Shown piece after piece: positions 31,424 to 39,406 of a DNA stretch of 64,000 nucleotides (position 1 is the stretch's first letter; every line of letters begins with the position of its first letter). Location of the stretch: positions 248,001-312,000 of the forward strand of contig NZ_JACHGT010000007.1 in NCBI RefSeq assembly GCF_014202425.1, written 5' to 3'. Made by a program: the position numbers and the translations under genes. Under the pieces are notes generated by a model, which made no database searches, had not been told where the DNA came from, and saw nothing but the letters and a program-made list of their open reading frames with translations. Source of the DNA: Phytomonospora endophytica. GTDB lineage: Bacteria > Actinomycetota > Actinomycetes > Mycobacteriales > Micromonosporaceae.

Positions 31424-31510
31424 CTACACGTCGCAGCCGGACGAGTAGATCGGCTGTGCGACGCTGGTCAGACGAACGGGGTCGGTCTTGCGGATGGAGA
31501 TCTTCTTCAT
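31424..31510 (-). CDS. Putative RiPP precursor, array copy 2 (shortest)
   Basis: 28 residues with a strong GGAGGTGA site. N-terminus with S5, D10-P11, V17 and I21. The tail after Tyr22 is only SSGCDV. It shows the minimum common to all intact copies: the basic N-terminus, V-R-L-T-S, an L/I-Y pair and Cys26. Confidence 0.84.
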   Translation of the reverse strand: MKKISIRKTDPVRLTSVAQPIYSSGCDV

Positions 31511-31553
31511 CGAATGTCACCTCCGTCTCCGGTCGGACCCCCTACCGTTTGCG

Positions 31554-31685
31554 CTAACTCGCCGCCGGCGGCTCGTGGAAGACCGGGTCACATCCCGGCC
31601 AGCCGAGCGAGTCGCCGTCGTAGATCGCCCCTGCGGTAGCGGGCAGTCGCACCGGACGCAACCTGCGGACCGTGATCCTCTTCAT
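31554..31685 (-). CDS. Putative RiPP precursor, array copy 1 (divergent, promoter-proximal)
   Basis: 43 residues with GGAAGGTGA upstream. It aligns with the others through M-K-R-I-T-V-R, P-V-R-L and I21-Y22, but A-T-A-G-A replaces S-A-A-Q-P. The tail starts D-G-D-S, and its single Cys is at 32 within W-P-G-C-D-P; it ends H-E-P-P-A-A-S. As the first gene after the promoter it may be an ancestral copy or a distinct product. Confidence 0.75.
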   Translation of the reverse strand: MKRITVRRLRPVRLPATAGAIYDGDSLGWPGCDPVFHEPPAAS

Positions 31686-31709
31686 CGCTCACCTTCCTGG
31701 GTTGGCAGT

Positions 31710-31747
31710 CCGGCGTCGCCGACCGAAATCACTGTCGGCGACGCCGG
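31710..31747. promoter_or_regulatory. 14-bp perfect inverted repeat in the array/SARP divergent region
   Basis: CCGGCGTCGCCGAC (31710-31723) and GTCGGCGACGCCGG (31734-31747) around a 10-base loop, 24 bp upstream of copy 1. A second stem CGTCCTC/GAGGACG lies at 31797-31817. The 275-bp region (31686-31960) holds no gene. The repeat may be an operator or a leader hairpin of the array transcript. Confidence 0.65.
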
Positions 31748-31960
31748 CATTCATTCAGAACCGCCGCGTCCTCACCCTGTCCTCGCCACGTCCTTTCGTC
31801 CTCCGGCGGCGAGGACGCCGACCACCGCACGGAAGGAAATCGACCGAAGACCCGAAGCGGTGCCGAGACCACTCCGCGTACACAGGAGTCAACACAACGC
31901 GGAGTTCGAAAGACGGGGCCGAGCCGCCGCGAAGAATTTCGCGATGCACCTGGGGAGATA

Positions 31961-34747
31961 ATGGAATTTCGCATACTCGGTTCCGTCGAGGCACTCGCCG
32001 ACGAACGAATTCCCTTGCGCGGGAGGCGGACCAGGACCGCGCTCGCCGCCTTCCTGCTCGACGCCGACCGGGTCGTGCCGATCAGCCAGCTCGTCGACGC
32101 CCTCTGGGACGACAGCCCGCCACCGACCAGCACGCGGCAGGTGCAGCACTGCATCTCCCTGCTGCGGCAGGCGTTCCAGGGCCGCCGCGACCAGCCGAAG
32201 ATCGTCACCGAGGGCACCGGTTACCGACTCAGCCTCGAAGGGTCCACTCTGGACTCTCGCGAGTTCGTGCGGCTGGCCGCGCAGGCCCGTGGTCTCACCG
32301 AGGGGGATCCCGCCGGTGCGGTCGAGCTGATGCGGCGGGCCTTGGAGCTGTGGCGAGGGCCCGCGCTGGCCGACGTGTCGAGCTCGCGCCTGGCTCACCG
32401 CGCGACCTACTTCGACGAGCAGCGGCTGGTCGTGTGGGAGGAATGCCTCGCGCTCGAACTCAACCTGGGACGGCACGAGACGGTCGTCAGCGAGGTCATC
32501 GCCCTGTCGGCCGCCCACCCCATGCGTGAGCGCCCGGCCGAACTGGCCATGACCGCGCTCGGCCGCTGCGGGCGGCGGGCCGAGGCGCTCGCCTTCTACC
32601 AGGGCTTCCGCTCCCACCTCGTCGACGAGATGGGCATCGACCCGGGCGCCCGCCTCCAGGCGCTGCACCAGGCGCTCCTGCGCGGCGACGACCGCCTCGG
32701 CCGCGCCGAACCGGCCCGCCCACCGGCGGTGATCGGCACGGTCCCGGCGACCGCGCCCGGCCAGCCCCAGGCACCGGCCGAGCTGCCCGCCGGAATCGCG
32801 ACCTTCACCGGCCGCGCCGAACCCCTCGCCGCCCTCGACCGGCTGCTCAACAGCCCGCACGGGCCGGTCGTGAACATCAACGGCATCGCCGGTTCGGGCA
32901 AGACCACCCTCGCCGTGCACTGGGCCCACCAGATCGCCGGGCGCTTCCCCGACGGGCTCCTCTACGTCAACCTGCGCGGCCACGACCCCGGGCCCGCCCT
33001 CGACCCGACCGCGGCCCTCGCGCAGATCCTGCGCAGCCTCGGCGTCCCGCCCTCGGCCCTGCCCGGGCACCCCGACGAACTCGCCGGGCGCTTCCGCACC
33101 GTCACCGCCTCGAAGCGGTTGCTCATCCTTCTCGACGACGCCGCCGACGACGCCCAGGTGCTCCCACTGCTGCCCAACTCCCCCGGCTGCGCGGTGATCA
33201 TCACCAGCCGCGGTGAACTGCCCGGCCTGACCGCCCGCACCGACAGCACGCCCATCACCCTCGGCCCCTTCGACGGCGACGAGTCGGTGTCGCTGCTCAA
33301 ACTCCTCGTGCCCGACGAGCGAGGCGCCGACGAGGACCGGCTCCGGCGCCTCTCGGAACTCTGCGGCGGACTGCCCGTGGCGCTGCGGCTCACCGGGGAA
33401 CGCCTCCGCCGGCGGCCGAAACTGTCGCTCGACCTCGCCATCGACGAACTCACCGGACCCGACCGGCTCGACCACATGCGCCTGCCCGGCGACCCGGGTG
33501 TGCGCGCCACCTTCGACGCCTCCTACCGCGCCCAGCCGGTGTGGCTGCGCGGGCTGTGGCGCAGCCTCGCGATCTCACCGCTCGACACCTTCACCGTCAA
33601 CAGCGCGGCGGCGCTCGCCGACGTCGAAGCCGCCGAAGCCAGGTCCGGACTGGAGCAGCTGGCCGCCTCACACCTGCTGGAGTCCCTCGAAAGCGGCCGC
33701 TACCGCTTCCACGAACTGCTGCGGATCTACGCGGCCGAACGGCACGCCGAGGAGGACGGTGCCGAGGTCGAGCAACTGACCGTCGACCGGCTCCTCGACT
33801 GGCTGACCGCCAAGGTCGACGGCGCCCACCGGAAACTGCGTCCCGAGCACCCGGTCATCGACCCCGACCTGACGAGGTTCGAGCGTTTCGCCGACGCCCG
33901 CACCGCGCTGGAGTGGATCGACGCCGAAGCGGTCAACATCACCCGATGTTCCCGGCACGCCGCAGAACTGCGCCCCCGGCGCTGCTGGCAGCTGGCCGCG
34001 GGCATGCACGGCTGGCTGGCCGTGCGCGGGAACCGCCGCGACTGGATCGCGTTGTACCGGGTCGCGCTCGACGCCGCCAGACGCGCCGGCGACCTGCGCG
34101 GGCAGCGGCTCATCCAGCACGGCCTCGCCGTCGCCTACTCCTCGCTCGACCAGTTCGCGAAGGCCCGGACCTGCTTCCGCATCGCCATCTCGATCGCGAG
34201 CGCCACCGGCCAGACACAGGACGCCCTGTGGTCGTACGCGATCCTCACCGGCCTCGAACTGGAGCACGGCCGCTACGACGACGCCGCCGAGACCGTCGCC
34301 GACGCCCTGCGCAACCTCCCCCCGAACGGCAGGCTCCCCCAGCTGGAGGCGACCCTCCTGCGGCACCAGGGCAACCTGTTCCTGCACACCGGCCGCCTCG
34401 ACGCCGCCGTCGCGCCCCTCCACGAGGCGCGCACGCTCCTGACCGGCATCGGCGCCGACCTCTGCCGGTCCTACGTGGAGATCGCCCTCGGTCAGGTCCA
34501 CGAGGCCCGGCAGGAACTCGATCTGGCCCGCAGGCACTACCTGCAGGCCCTGCGCCTGGTGCACACGCGCAACGACAACCGCCTCATCGCCACGGCCAGG
34601 CTCCGGATGGGCGCCTTCCTCGCGGCCCACGGGCCCACCGAGGAGGCGCGCGAGCACCTGCTCATCGCGGCGGAGAAGTCCCGCCTGCTCGACGACACGC
34701 AGACCGCCGAGGCCCAGCGCCTGCTGGAGTCGCTCGGGGCGGGGTGA
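31961..34747 (+). CDS. SARP/AfsR-type activator (BTAD, NB-ARC, TPR)
   Basis: 928 residues with GGGGAG before the ATG. Residues 1-95 are the OmpR-like DNA-binding domain (M-E-F-R-I-L-G-S-V-E, L-V-D-A-L-W-D, G-Y-R-L). The bacterial transcriptional activation domain runs to about 245. An NB-ARC ATPase follows, with P-loop G-I-A-G-S-G-K-T-T at 308-316, L-L-I-L-L-D-D-A near 385-392 and G-G-L-P-V-A-L near 467. TPR-like helices fill the last 250 residues. AfsR-type SARPs switch on natural-product clusters by binding direct repeats near the -35. It is divergent from the peptide array across 275 bp and is the obvious candidate for its control. Confidence 0.93.
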   Translation: MEFRILGSVEALADERIPLRGRRTRTALAAFLLDADRVVPISQLVDALWDDSPPPTSTRQVQHCISLLRQAFQGRRDQPKIVTEGTGYRLSLEGSTLDSREFVRLAAQARGLTEGDPAGAVELMRRALELWRGPALADVSSSRLAHRATYFDEQRLVVWEECLALELNLGRHETVVSEVIALSAAHPMRERPAELAMTALGRCGRRAEALAFYQGFRSHLVDEMGIDPGARLQALHQALLRGDDRLGRAEPARPPAVIGTVPATAPGQPQAPAELPAGIATFTGRAEPLAALDRLLNSPHGPVVNINGIAGSGKTTLAVHWAHQIAGRFPDGLLYVNLRGHDPGPALDPTAALAQILRSLGVPPSALPGHPDELAGRFRTVTASKRLLILLDDAADDAQVLPLLPNSPGCAVIITSRGELPGLTARTDSTPITLGPFDGDESVSLLKLLVPDERGADEDRLRRLSELCGGLPVALRLTGERLRRRPKLSLDLAIDELTGPDRLDHMRLPGDPGVRATFDASYRAQPVWLRGLWRSLAISPLDTFTVNSAAALADVEAAEARSGLEQLAASHLLESLESGRYRFHELLRIYAAERHAEEDGAEVEQLTVDRLLDWLTAKVDGAHRKLRPEHPVIDPDLTRFERFADARTALEWIDAEAVNITRCSRHAAELRPRRCWQLAAGMHGWLAVRGNRRDWIALYRVALDAARRAGDLRGQRLIQHGLAVAYSSLDQFAKARTCFRIAISIASATGQTQDALWSYAILTGLELEHGRYDDAAETVADALRNLPPNGRLPQLEATLLRHQGNLFLHTGRLDAAVAPLHEARTLLTGIGADLCRSYVEIALGQVHEARQELDLARRHYLQALRLVHTRNDNRLIATARLRMGAFLAAHGPTEEAREHLLIAAEKSRLLDDTQTAEAQRLLESLGAG

Positions 34748-34862
34748 CGGCTTCGGCCGACGGCCCGCCGGAACTTCGCGAAGAACCGCAAAACACCCAC
34801 CGGCGGGCCGTGATCACGGGAGCGGACTTCGAGGCGACCCGTTCGCGTCTAGTGTCCGTTTC

Positions 34863-35579
34863 ATGAGAATGGTCGACCTCGACGGTCCCGGACCGCTGCT
34901 CGACGCCGTCCACCGCGACGTGCTGGTCCCGAGCTTCCCGCCGGCCGAGCTGGGGTCGCTCGCCGAGTTGCGCGCGGAGGTGACCGACGGCGCCACGGTC
35001 GTCTCGGCCGTACTCGACGCGGACAAGCGGCCGGTCGCGGCGGCGGTCGGACGCTGGTCGGCGCGAGCGCGCGTGCAGTTGCTGACCCACCTGGCGGTGC
35101 TGCCCTCGCAGCGTGGGACGGGCGTCGGGCGGCAGCTGCTGCGCCACGTCCTGGAGGAGTGGCGCATGCGGCACCGGCCGTGCGCGATCCTCGCCGAGGT
35201 CGAACACCCGGCGGTGCACGCGGGCAGCCCCGAACACGGCGACCCCACCGCGCGGCTGCGCTTCTACGAACGTTTCGGCGCGATGGCGCTCGCGCTGCCG
35301 TACTTCCAGCCCGCACTGTCGCCGGAGTCGCCGCGCATGTACGGGATGGTGCTGCTGATCCTGCACCTCGACCCCGAACTCGCCGGGGAGCGTCAGGGAA
35401 CGCTGGCGTCGCACCCGCTGCGCACGTTCATGCTGGAGTACATCGCCGAGACCGAGGGCGCCCATCGCGGGCCCGACCCGGCGACGACGGCGCTGTTCGC
35501 CGCGATCGACCGGCCGGGGGGCGTCGCCGCGCTACCGCTGTCGGAACCGGAACGGTTCCCGATCTCGCGGCCGGGCTAG
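34863..35579 (+). CDS. GNAT family N-acetyltransferase
   Basis: 238 residues from ATG 34863. The acetyl-CoA site reads H-L-A-V-L-P-S-Q-R-G-T-G-V-G-R-Q-L-L-R near residues 79-97 (Q/R-x-x-G-x-G/A). A basic, long C-terminus after residue 150 is atypical for small GNATs. The upstream gap of 115 bp contains no ribosome-binding site of note. Substrate unknown. Its place beside the SARP gene could mean a tailoring role for the peptide locus, but orientation and spacing give no proof. Confidence 0.8.
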   Translation: MRMVDLDGPGPLLDAVHRDVLVPSFPPAELGSLAELRAEVTDGATVVSAVLDADKRPVAAAVGRWSARARVQLLTHLAVLPSQRGTGVGRQLLRHVLEEWRMRHRPCAILAEVEHPAVHAGSPEHGDPTARLRFYERFGAMALALPYFQPALSPESPRMYGMVLLILHLDPELAGERQGTLASHPLRTFMLEYIAETEGAHRGPDPATTALFAAIDRPGGVAALPLSEPERFPISRPG

Positions 35580-35600
35580 GCGGCCGAACGCGGGAGACCG

Positions 35601-35879
35601 CTAAGCCGCGGAGGTCCCGTAACGCTTCTCGGCTCTCGCCTTCGCCTTGGCGGCCATGTCCTCGCGGGACATCGGCGGCGCCGGAGTGACGAGGGCGGCG
35701 AGCAGCTCCGCCGTCGCCTCGGCGACGGCGGTGACGGCGGCCTCGAAGGCGTCCTGGTTGGCCGCCGAGGGTTTCGTCGACCCGCTCACCTTGCGCACGT
35801 ATTGGAGCGCGGCGTCGCGGACCTCCTCGTCGGTGACGGGCGGCTCGATGTTGTACAGGCGGTGGATGTTGCGGCACAT
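35601..35879 (-). CDS. DUF2277 family protein
   Basis: 92 residues from ATG 35879. The sequence M-C-R-N-I-H-R-L-Y-N-I-E-P-P-V-T, A-A-L-Q-Y-V-R-K-V-S-G and T-K-P-S-A-A-N matches the small, widespread DUF2277 family, whose function is unknown. The frame is open further upstream to 36116, but those codons do not resemble the family. It ends in an Ala/Lys-rich basic tail. Convergent with the GNAT gene. Confidence 0.85.
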   Translation of the reverse strand: MCRNIHRLYNIEPPVTDEEVRDAALQYVRKVSGSTKPSAANQDAFEAAVTAVAEATAELLAALVTPAPPMSREDMAAKAKARAEKRYGTSAA

Positions 35880-36106
35880 GCCCCCACCGTACGACGGGGG
35901 TACGACAGGGTGGGCCGCACGCGGAAACGCCGTCGACCGGCGAGCCACCGGCCGGAAACGGTCAGGAAGGCGGTTCCGCGGCCGAACCAGATGACACGAC
36001 GCGCACGCCGTGGGCCTCGGCGGCTCGGACTTCGAGCGGACGCGGGTCGGCGGGATCTTCCGCGGGCACGGCGACTCCCTGGGCGAGGGCATGGCCGCCC
36101 CCTCGA
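35880..36106. other. Gene-free spacer
   Basis: 227 bp between two minus-strand genes. Several short frames cross it, but none has a ribosome-binding site or a recognisable family. No strong inverted repeat was seen. Confidence 0.4.
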
Positions 36107-37069
36107 TTATCCCCACACCTCCCCGAAGAACCCCCGCTGCGCCTCCACCAGCTCCCGCCCCGCCGCCGCGTCACCGCGGTACGCGAAGTGCCCGGCCCGC
36201 AGCACGTGCAACCGCTTGTCCCCGCCCAGGGCGTTGTACACCGCGAACTGTCCCGGCGGCGGCACGGCCGGGTCGAACAGCGCGGCCCCGACCTGCACCG
36301 GGATCTCGATCCGGCGCGCGGCCGTCGCCGCGTCGAAGTACGCGAGCACGTCCAGCACCTCCGGCCGCTCCCGGTACCGTCCCGAAATCGCGTCCCCGCT
36401 CCCCACGCACGGCAGCGTCACCCGCAGCGGGTGGTTCCCGAAACTCGGCACCTCCAGGTGCGCCGCCGCGAAGCGCTCGTCCCACGGCAGCGCGAGCGCC
36501 CCGATCCCCCCACCGAAGCTGGACCCCAGGTACGCCAGCGGCCCCGCCGTCTCCGGGATCAGCGAGTTCAGCGCCGTCGCCGCACACCACACGTCCGCCG
36601 CGCATCCACCGTGCACATAGGACTCCCGCGACTCGATCCCGTGCAGCACGTGTCCCGCGGCGACGTCGGGAATCCCCGGGACCCGCCCGCGCTCGCCCAT
36701 CCCCCGCAGGCACGGAAAAATCGCCGCCGTCCGGGGCAGCGGCAGCAGCGTGTCGGCGTCGCCCCTGCCGCCGTAACCGTGCCCGGCGACGGCGCCGCGC
36801 TCGACCTTCCCGTCGGCCGGGAGCGTGAGCCAGCCGCCGATCCGCACTCCCCCGACGCTCGCGAAGCTCACCGGGTGGACGCGCACGCCGTCGCGTTCCT
36901 CCTCGACCGGTCCCAGCTCGGGCGTCACGTCGACGGCGCTCGCGGCGGCGAAGAGGCCGCGCCAGAAGTCGTCGAAGTCGGCCGGCCCTTCCGGCGCGCC
37001 GACCTTGAGCAGCTCGTCGAGGTCGTACCCGTAGGCCGGGTCGAAGGGGTAGTCGTGCGCGAAGACCAT
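36107..37069 (-). CDS. Acetylxylan esterase / cephalosporin-C deacetylase family hydrolase
   Basis: 320-residue alpha/beta hydrolase. The N-terminus has the D-F-D-D-F-W motif near 31-36 of the AXE1 (CE7) family. The nucleophile is S184 in G-S-S-F-G-G-G. The oxyanion R-G-M-G-E segment near 122-126 corresponds to the R-G-Q of CE7 enzymes, and the catalytic His is in A-G-H-F-A-Y near 296. No signal peptide, so it should act inside the cell on small acetylated sugars or related esters. Divergent from the PucR-type regulator. Confidence 0.88.
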   Translation of the reverse strand: MVFAHDYPFDPAYGYDLDELLKVGAPEGPADFDDFWRGLFAAASAVDVTPELGPVEEERDGVRVHPVSFASVGGVRIGGWLTLPADGKVERGAVAGHGYGGRGDADTLLPLPRTAAIFPCLRGMGERGRVPGIPDVAAGHVLHGIESRESYVHGGCAADVWCAATALNSLIPETAGPLAYLGSSFGGGIGALALPWDERFAAAHLEVPSFGNHPLRVTLPCVGSGDAISGRYRERPEVLDVLAYFDAATAARRIEIPVQVGAALFDPAVPPPGQFAVYNALGGDKRLHVLRAGHFAYRGDAAAGRELVEAQRGFFGEVWG

Positions 37070-37207
37070 CTCGGCTCCTTGACGCGGTGACGGACGGCCG
37101 CGTCCTTGCGGCCGGGGAACGGCTGCGGGCAGAATACGGGCAGGTCGACGCCGGGCGGGTCAGGGATGATCGACGAGGGTAGCTCGTGCCCGGGAACGGA
37201 GCACCTC

Positions 37208-38443
37208 ATGGCCGCAAGCGCCACGTCCGCGCGTCCGCTCACGCTCGGAAACCGCCCCCTCCACGTCCTCGTCGAACGGCAACGGCTGCCCCTGGCACGC
37301 AGCCTCGTCGCCGGTTTCGTCGAGGAGATCCCGATGTACCGGCAGCTCCCGCACGAGGAGATCACCGGCGACATCACCCGCATCACCGCGCACAACCTGT
37401 CCATGATCGCCGGGGTCTTCCGCGACCGGCGCGCCCCGACCGAGGCCGAACTCGCGCCGCTGCGCAGCTCGGCGGCCAGGCGAGCGCAGGAGGGCGTCCC
37501 CCTCAACGCCTTACTGACCGCCTACCACGTCGGCGCCCGTCGCGTCTGGGACCACATCTTCGGCGACGCCGCCCCCGGCGACCTCGACGACGTGACCGCC
37601 GCCAGCAGCCTCATCCTCGTCTACACCCAGGCGGTCACCTCCGCCGTCTGCGACGCCTACCTCGAAGAACGCGAACGCATGCTCAGCCAGGAACAGCACG
37701 CCCGGCACGCCGTGCTCAGCGCGCTCCTCAACGGCGAGCCGCCCGCCGGATCGCCCGCCGGGGTGGGCATCTCGTCGCGGTACCTGGTGCTGGCCCTCGA
37801 CATCGCGCGCCATCCCGACGAGGACCGGCCCGGCACCGCCTCGGCGATCGCGGGGCGGCGCAAGGTGCATCGCGCGACGGCGGTCCTCGACGCCTTCACC
37901 GCCGAGGAGCCGCTGACCGCCCTCGACGCGGGCGGCGGGCTGGCGCTGCTCCCGGTCGGCGAGTCCACGGTGGACTGGGCGGCGGCCGGTGAACTGGTCG
38001 GCGACATGTCGCGGGCGGCCGGTGTCGACGTCCGCGCCGCCGCCGACACCGCGGCACCCGAGGAGATCCCGGCCGCGGTGACGCTGACGCAGGAGATCCT
38101 CGACGTGGCGCGGTCTTTCGCGCGGCCGCCCGGTCTCCATCGCCTGTCCGACGTGCTCCTGGAGTACCAGCTCACGCGCCCGAGCGTGGCGACGGGCGAG
38201 CTCGCCGGGCTGCTCGATCCGCTCTCCGGCAGTCCCGGGCTGCTGCGGACCGTCGAGGTGCACCTCGGGAACGGCCTCGACCGGCGGCGCACGGCGGCGG
38301 TGCTGCACGTGCACCCCAACACGGTCGACTACCGGCTGCGCCGGGTGGCCTGCCTGACGGGTCTCGACGCGGCCGATCCCGGTCACGTGCAACGGATCGG
38401 GGCGGCGCTCGCCGCCCGCCGGGCCTTGGCCGGCGGGCGGTGA
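37208..38443 (+). CDS. PucR/CdaR-family transcriptional regulator
   Basis: 411 residues from ATG 37208, with GGAG six bases upstream; an in-frame ATG at 37166 is possible. The N-terminal half is all-helical and resembles a RsbRD/RsbT co-antagonist-like sensor (P-M-Y-R-Q-L-P-H-E-E-I, then N-A-L-L-T-A-Y-H-V-G-A-R-R-V-W). The C-terminal 60 residues are the PucR-type HTH: T-V-E-V-H-L-G-N-G-L-D-R-R-R-T-A-A-V-L-H-V-H-P-N-T-V-D-Y-R-L. Ligand unknown. Divergent from the esterase gene, which it may control. Confidence 0.85.
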   Translation: MAASATSARPLTLGNRPLHVLVERQRLPLARSLVAGFVEEIPMYRQLPHEEITGDITRITAHNLSMIAGVFRDRRAPTEAELAPLRSSAARRAQEGVPLNALLTAYHVGARRVWDHIFGDAAPGDLDDVTAASSLILVYTQAVTSAVCDAYLEERERMLSQEQHARHAVLSALLNGEPPAGSPAGVGISSRYLVLALDIARHPDEDRPGTASAIAGRRKVHRATAVLDAFTAEEPLTALDAGGGLALLPVGESTVDWAAAGELVGDMSRAAGVDVRAAADTAAPEEIPAAVTLTQEILDVARSFARPPGLHRLSDVLLEYQLTRPSVATGELAGLLDPLSGSPGLLRTVEVHLGNGLDRRRTAAVLHVHPNTVDYRLRRVACLTGLDAADPGHVQRIGAALAARRALAGGR

Positions 38444-38456
38444 GAGGCGGGGGGCG

Positions 38457-39317
38457 CTAGATCGTCGCCAGGACCGCGCGGGCGTAGTTCTCCATGCCGA
38501 CGCGGTTGGGGTGGAACGGCGCCGCGATCGAGCCGGGGATGTACGGCTCGACCCAGCGGGTGCCCGGGGCCTTGCACGCGTCGTGGCCTTCGCTGGGCGT
38601 CTGGAGGTCGACGTATCCGGCGCCGGACTCGCCGGCCGCCGAGCGCAGCATGTTGTTGAAGTAGGTCAGGGTCGCGCGGATGTAGTTGGCGTCGCCGCCC
38701 TGCACGGGAACGGTGGGGTAGCAGCCGTTCCTCGGCATGTAGGTGGCGTATCCGACGACGAAGATCCGCGCCTGGGGGGACCGTGCGCGCACGTCGGCGA
38801 CGGTCTGGCGGATGGTCGCCTTCAGTCCATCGGTCGCGGTCTTCCAGGAGTCCTGCCCGCCCTCGTCGTAATCGTCGGCGCAGGGGTCGCCGAAGGGCGC
38901 GGGGAGCCAGTTGAAGCAGTCGGTGGCGAGGTCGAGCAGGTCGATGTCGTTGGCTCCGATGTGGACGGTCACCAGCGTGGTGTCGGCGCGGAGCGCGTCG
39001 AGCTGCGGAGGTACGTCGCCGAAGTCGGTGCCCTGCGAGCCGTAGAAGTCGGCGGTGTCGGCGCCGGAGCAGGTCACGTCGGTGAAGGACGCGACGCCGA
39101 GGGATCGGGCGACGTAACCGGCGTAGTTGTTCCCCGAGCGGGCACAGCCGAGGTGTGTCTGGGGCAGGACGAGGGGGCCGGAGGCGGCGGAGTCGCCGAG
39201 GGCGACGTAGCGCTCGGCGGAGGCGGCGGTCGCGCCGGAGGCCGTGAGGGTCACGCCCGCGGCGGCGAGCAGGACGACGGCGGCGGCGCGGGCGAGTAAG
39301 GCGAGGCGGGACTGCAT
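38457..39317 (-). CDS. Secreted SGNH/GDSL lipase
   Basis: 286 residues with a cleavable signal peptide (hydrophobic 7-27, A-T-A-A-S around 30). Block I is V-A-L-G-D-S-A-A-S-G with nucleophile S43. Block III is H-I-G-A-N-D-I-D, with N and D as in G-x-N-D. The C-terminal catalytic pair lies in A-P-F-H-P-N-R-V-G-M near 270. Six Cys, including C-A-R-S-G and T-C-S-G-A-D, resemble the disulphide pattern of streptomycete SGNH lipases. It should hydrolyse extracellular lipid esters. Ninety bases separate it from the PhoX-like gene upstream. Confidence 0.9.
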   Translation of the reverse strand: MQSRLALLARAAAVVLLAAAGVTLTASGATAASAERYVALGDSAASGPLVLPQTHLGCARSGNNYAGYVARSLGVASFTDVTCSGADTADFYGSQGTDFGDVPPQLDALRADTTLVTVHIGANDIDLLDLATDCFNWLPAPFGDPCADDYDEGGQDSWKTATDGLKATIRQTVADVRARSPQARIFVVGYATYMPRNGCYPTVPVQGGDANYIRATLTYFNNMLRSAAGESGAGYVDLQTPSEGHDACKAPGTRWVEPYIPGSIAAPFHPNRVGMENYARAVLATI

Positions 39318-39406
39318 GGTCGGCTCCTTCGTTGGAGGTGGGTGTGCGGCGGGCCCCGCCGGGGTCGGGAGGGCACGGCGGGGGCCGCCGCGAGAGGGTC
39401 GCCGGA

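Noticed and set aside
29930-31685. CRISPR array
   Set aside because: Repeats are 60-70 bp coding segments with start and stop codons and ribosome sites, at irregular spacing; they are protein-coding paralogues, not CRISPR repeats.
35962-36174. Small minus-strand frame between the DUF2277 and esterase genes
   Set aside because: Overlaps the esterase end, lacks a ribosome-binding site and shows no recognisable family; could be a remnant but cannot be supported.
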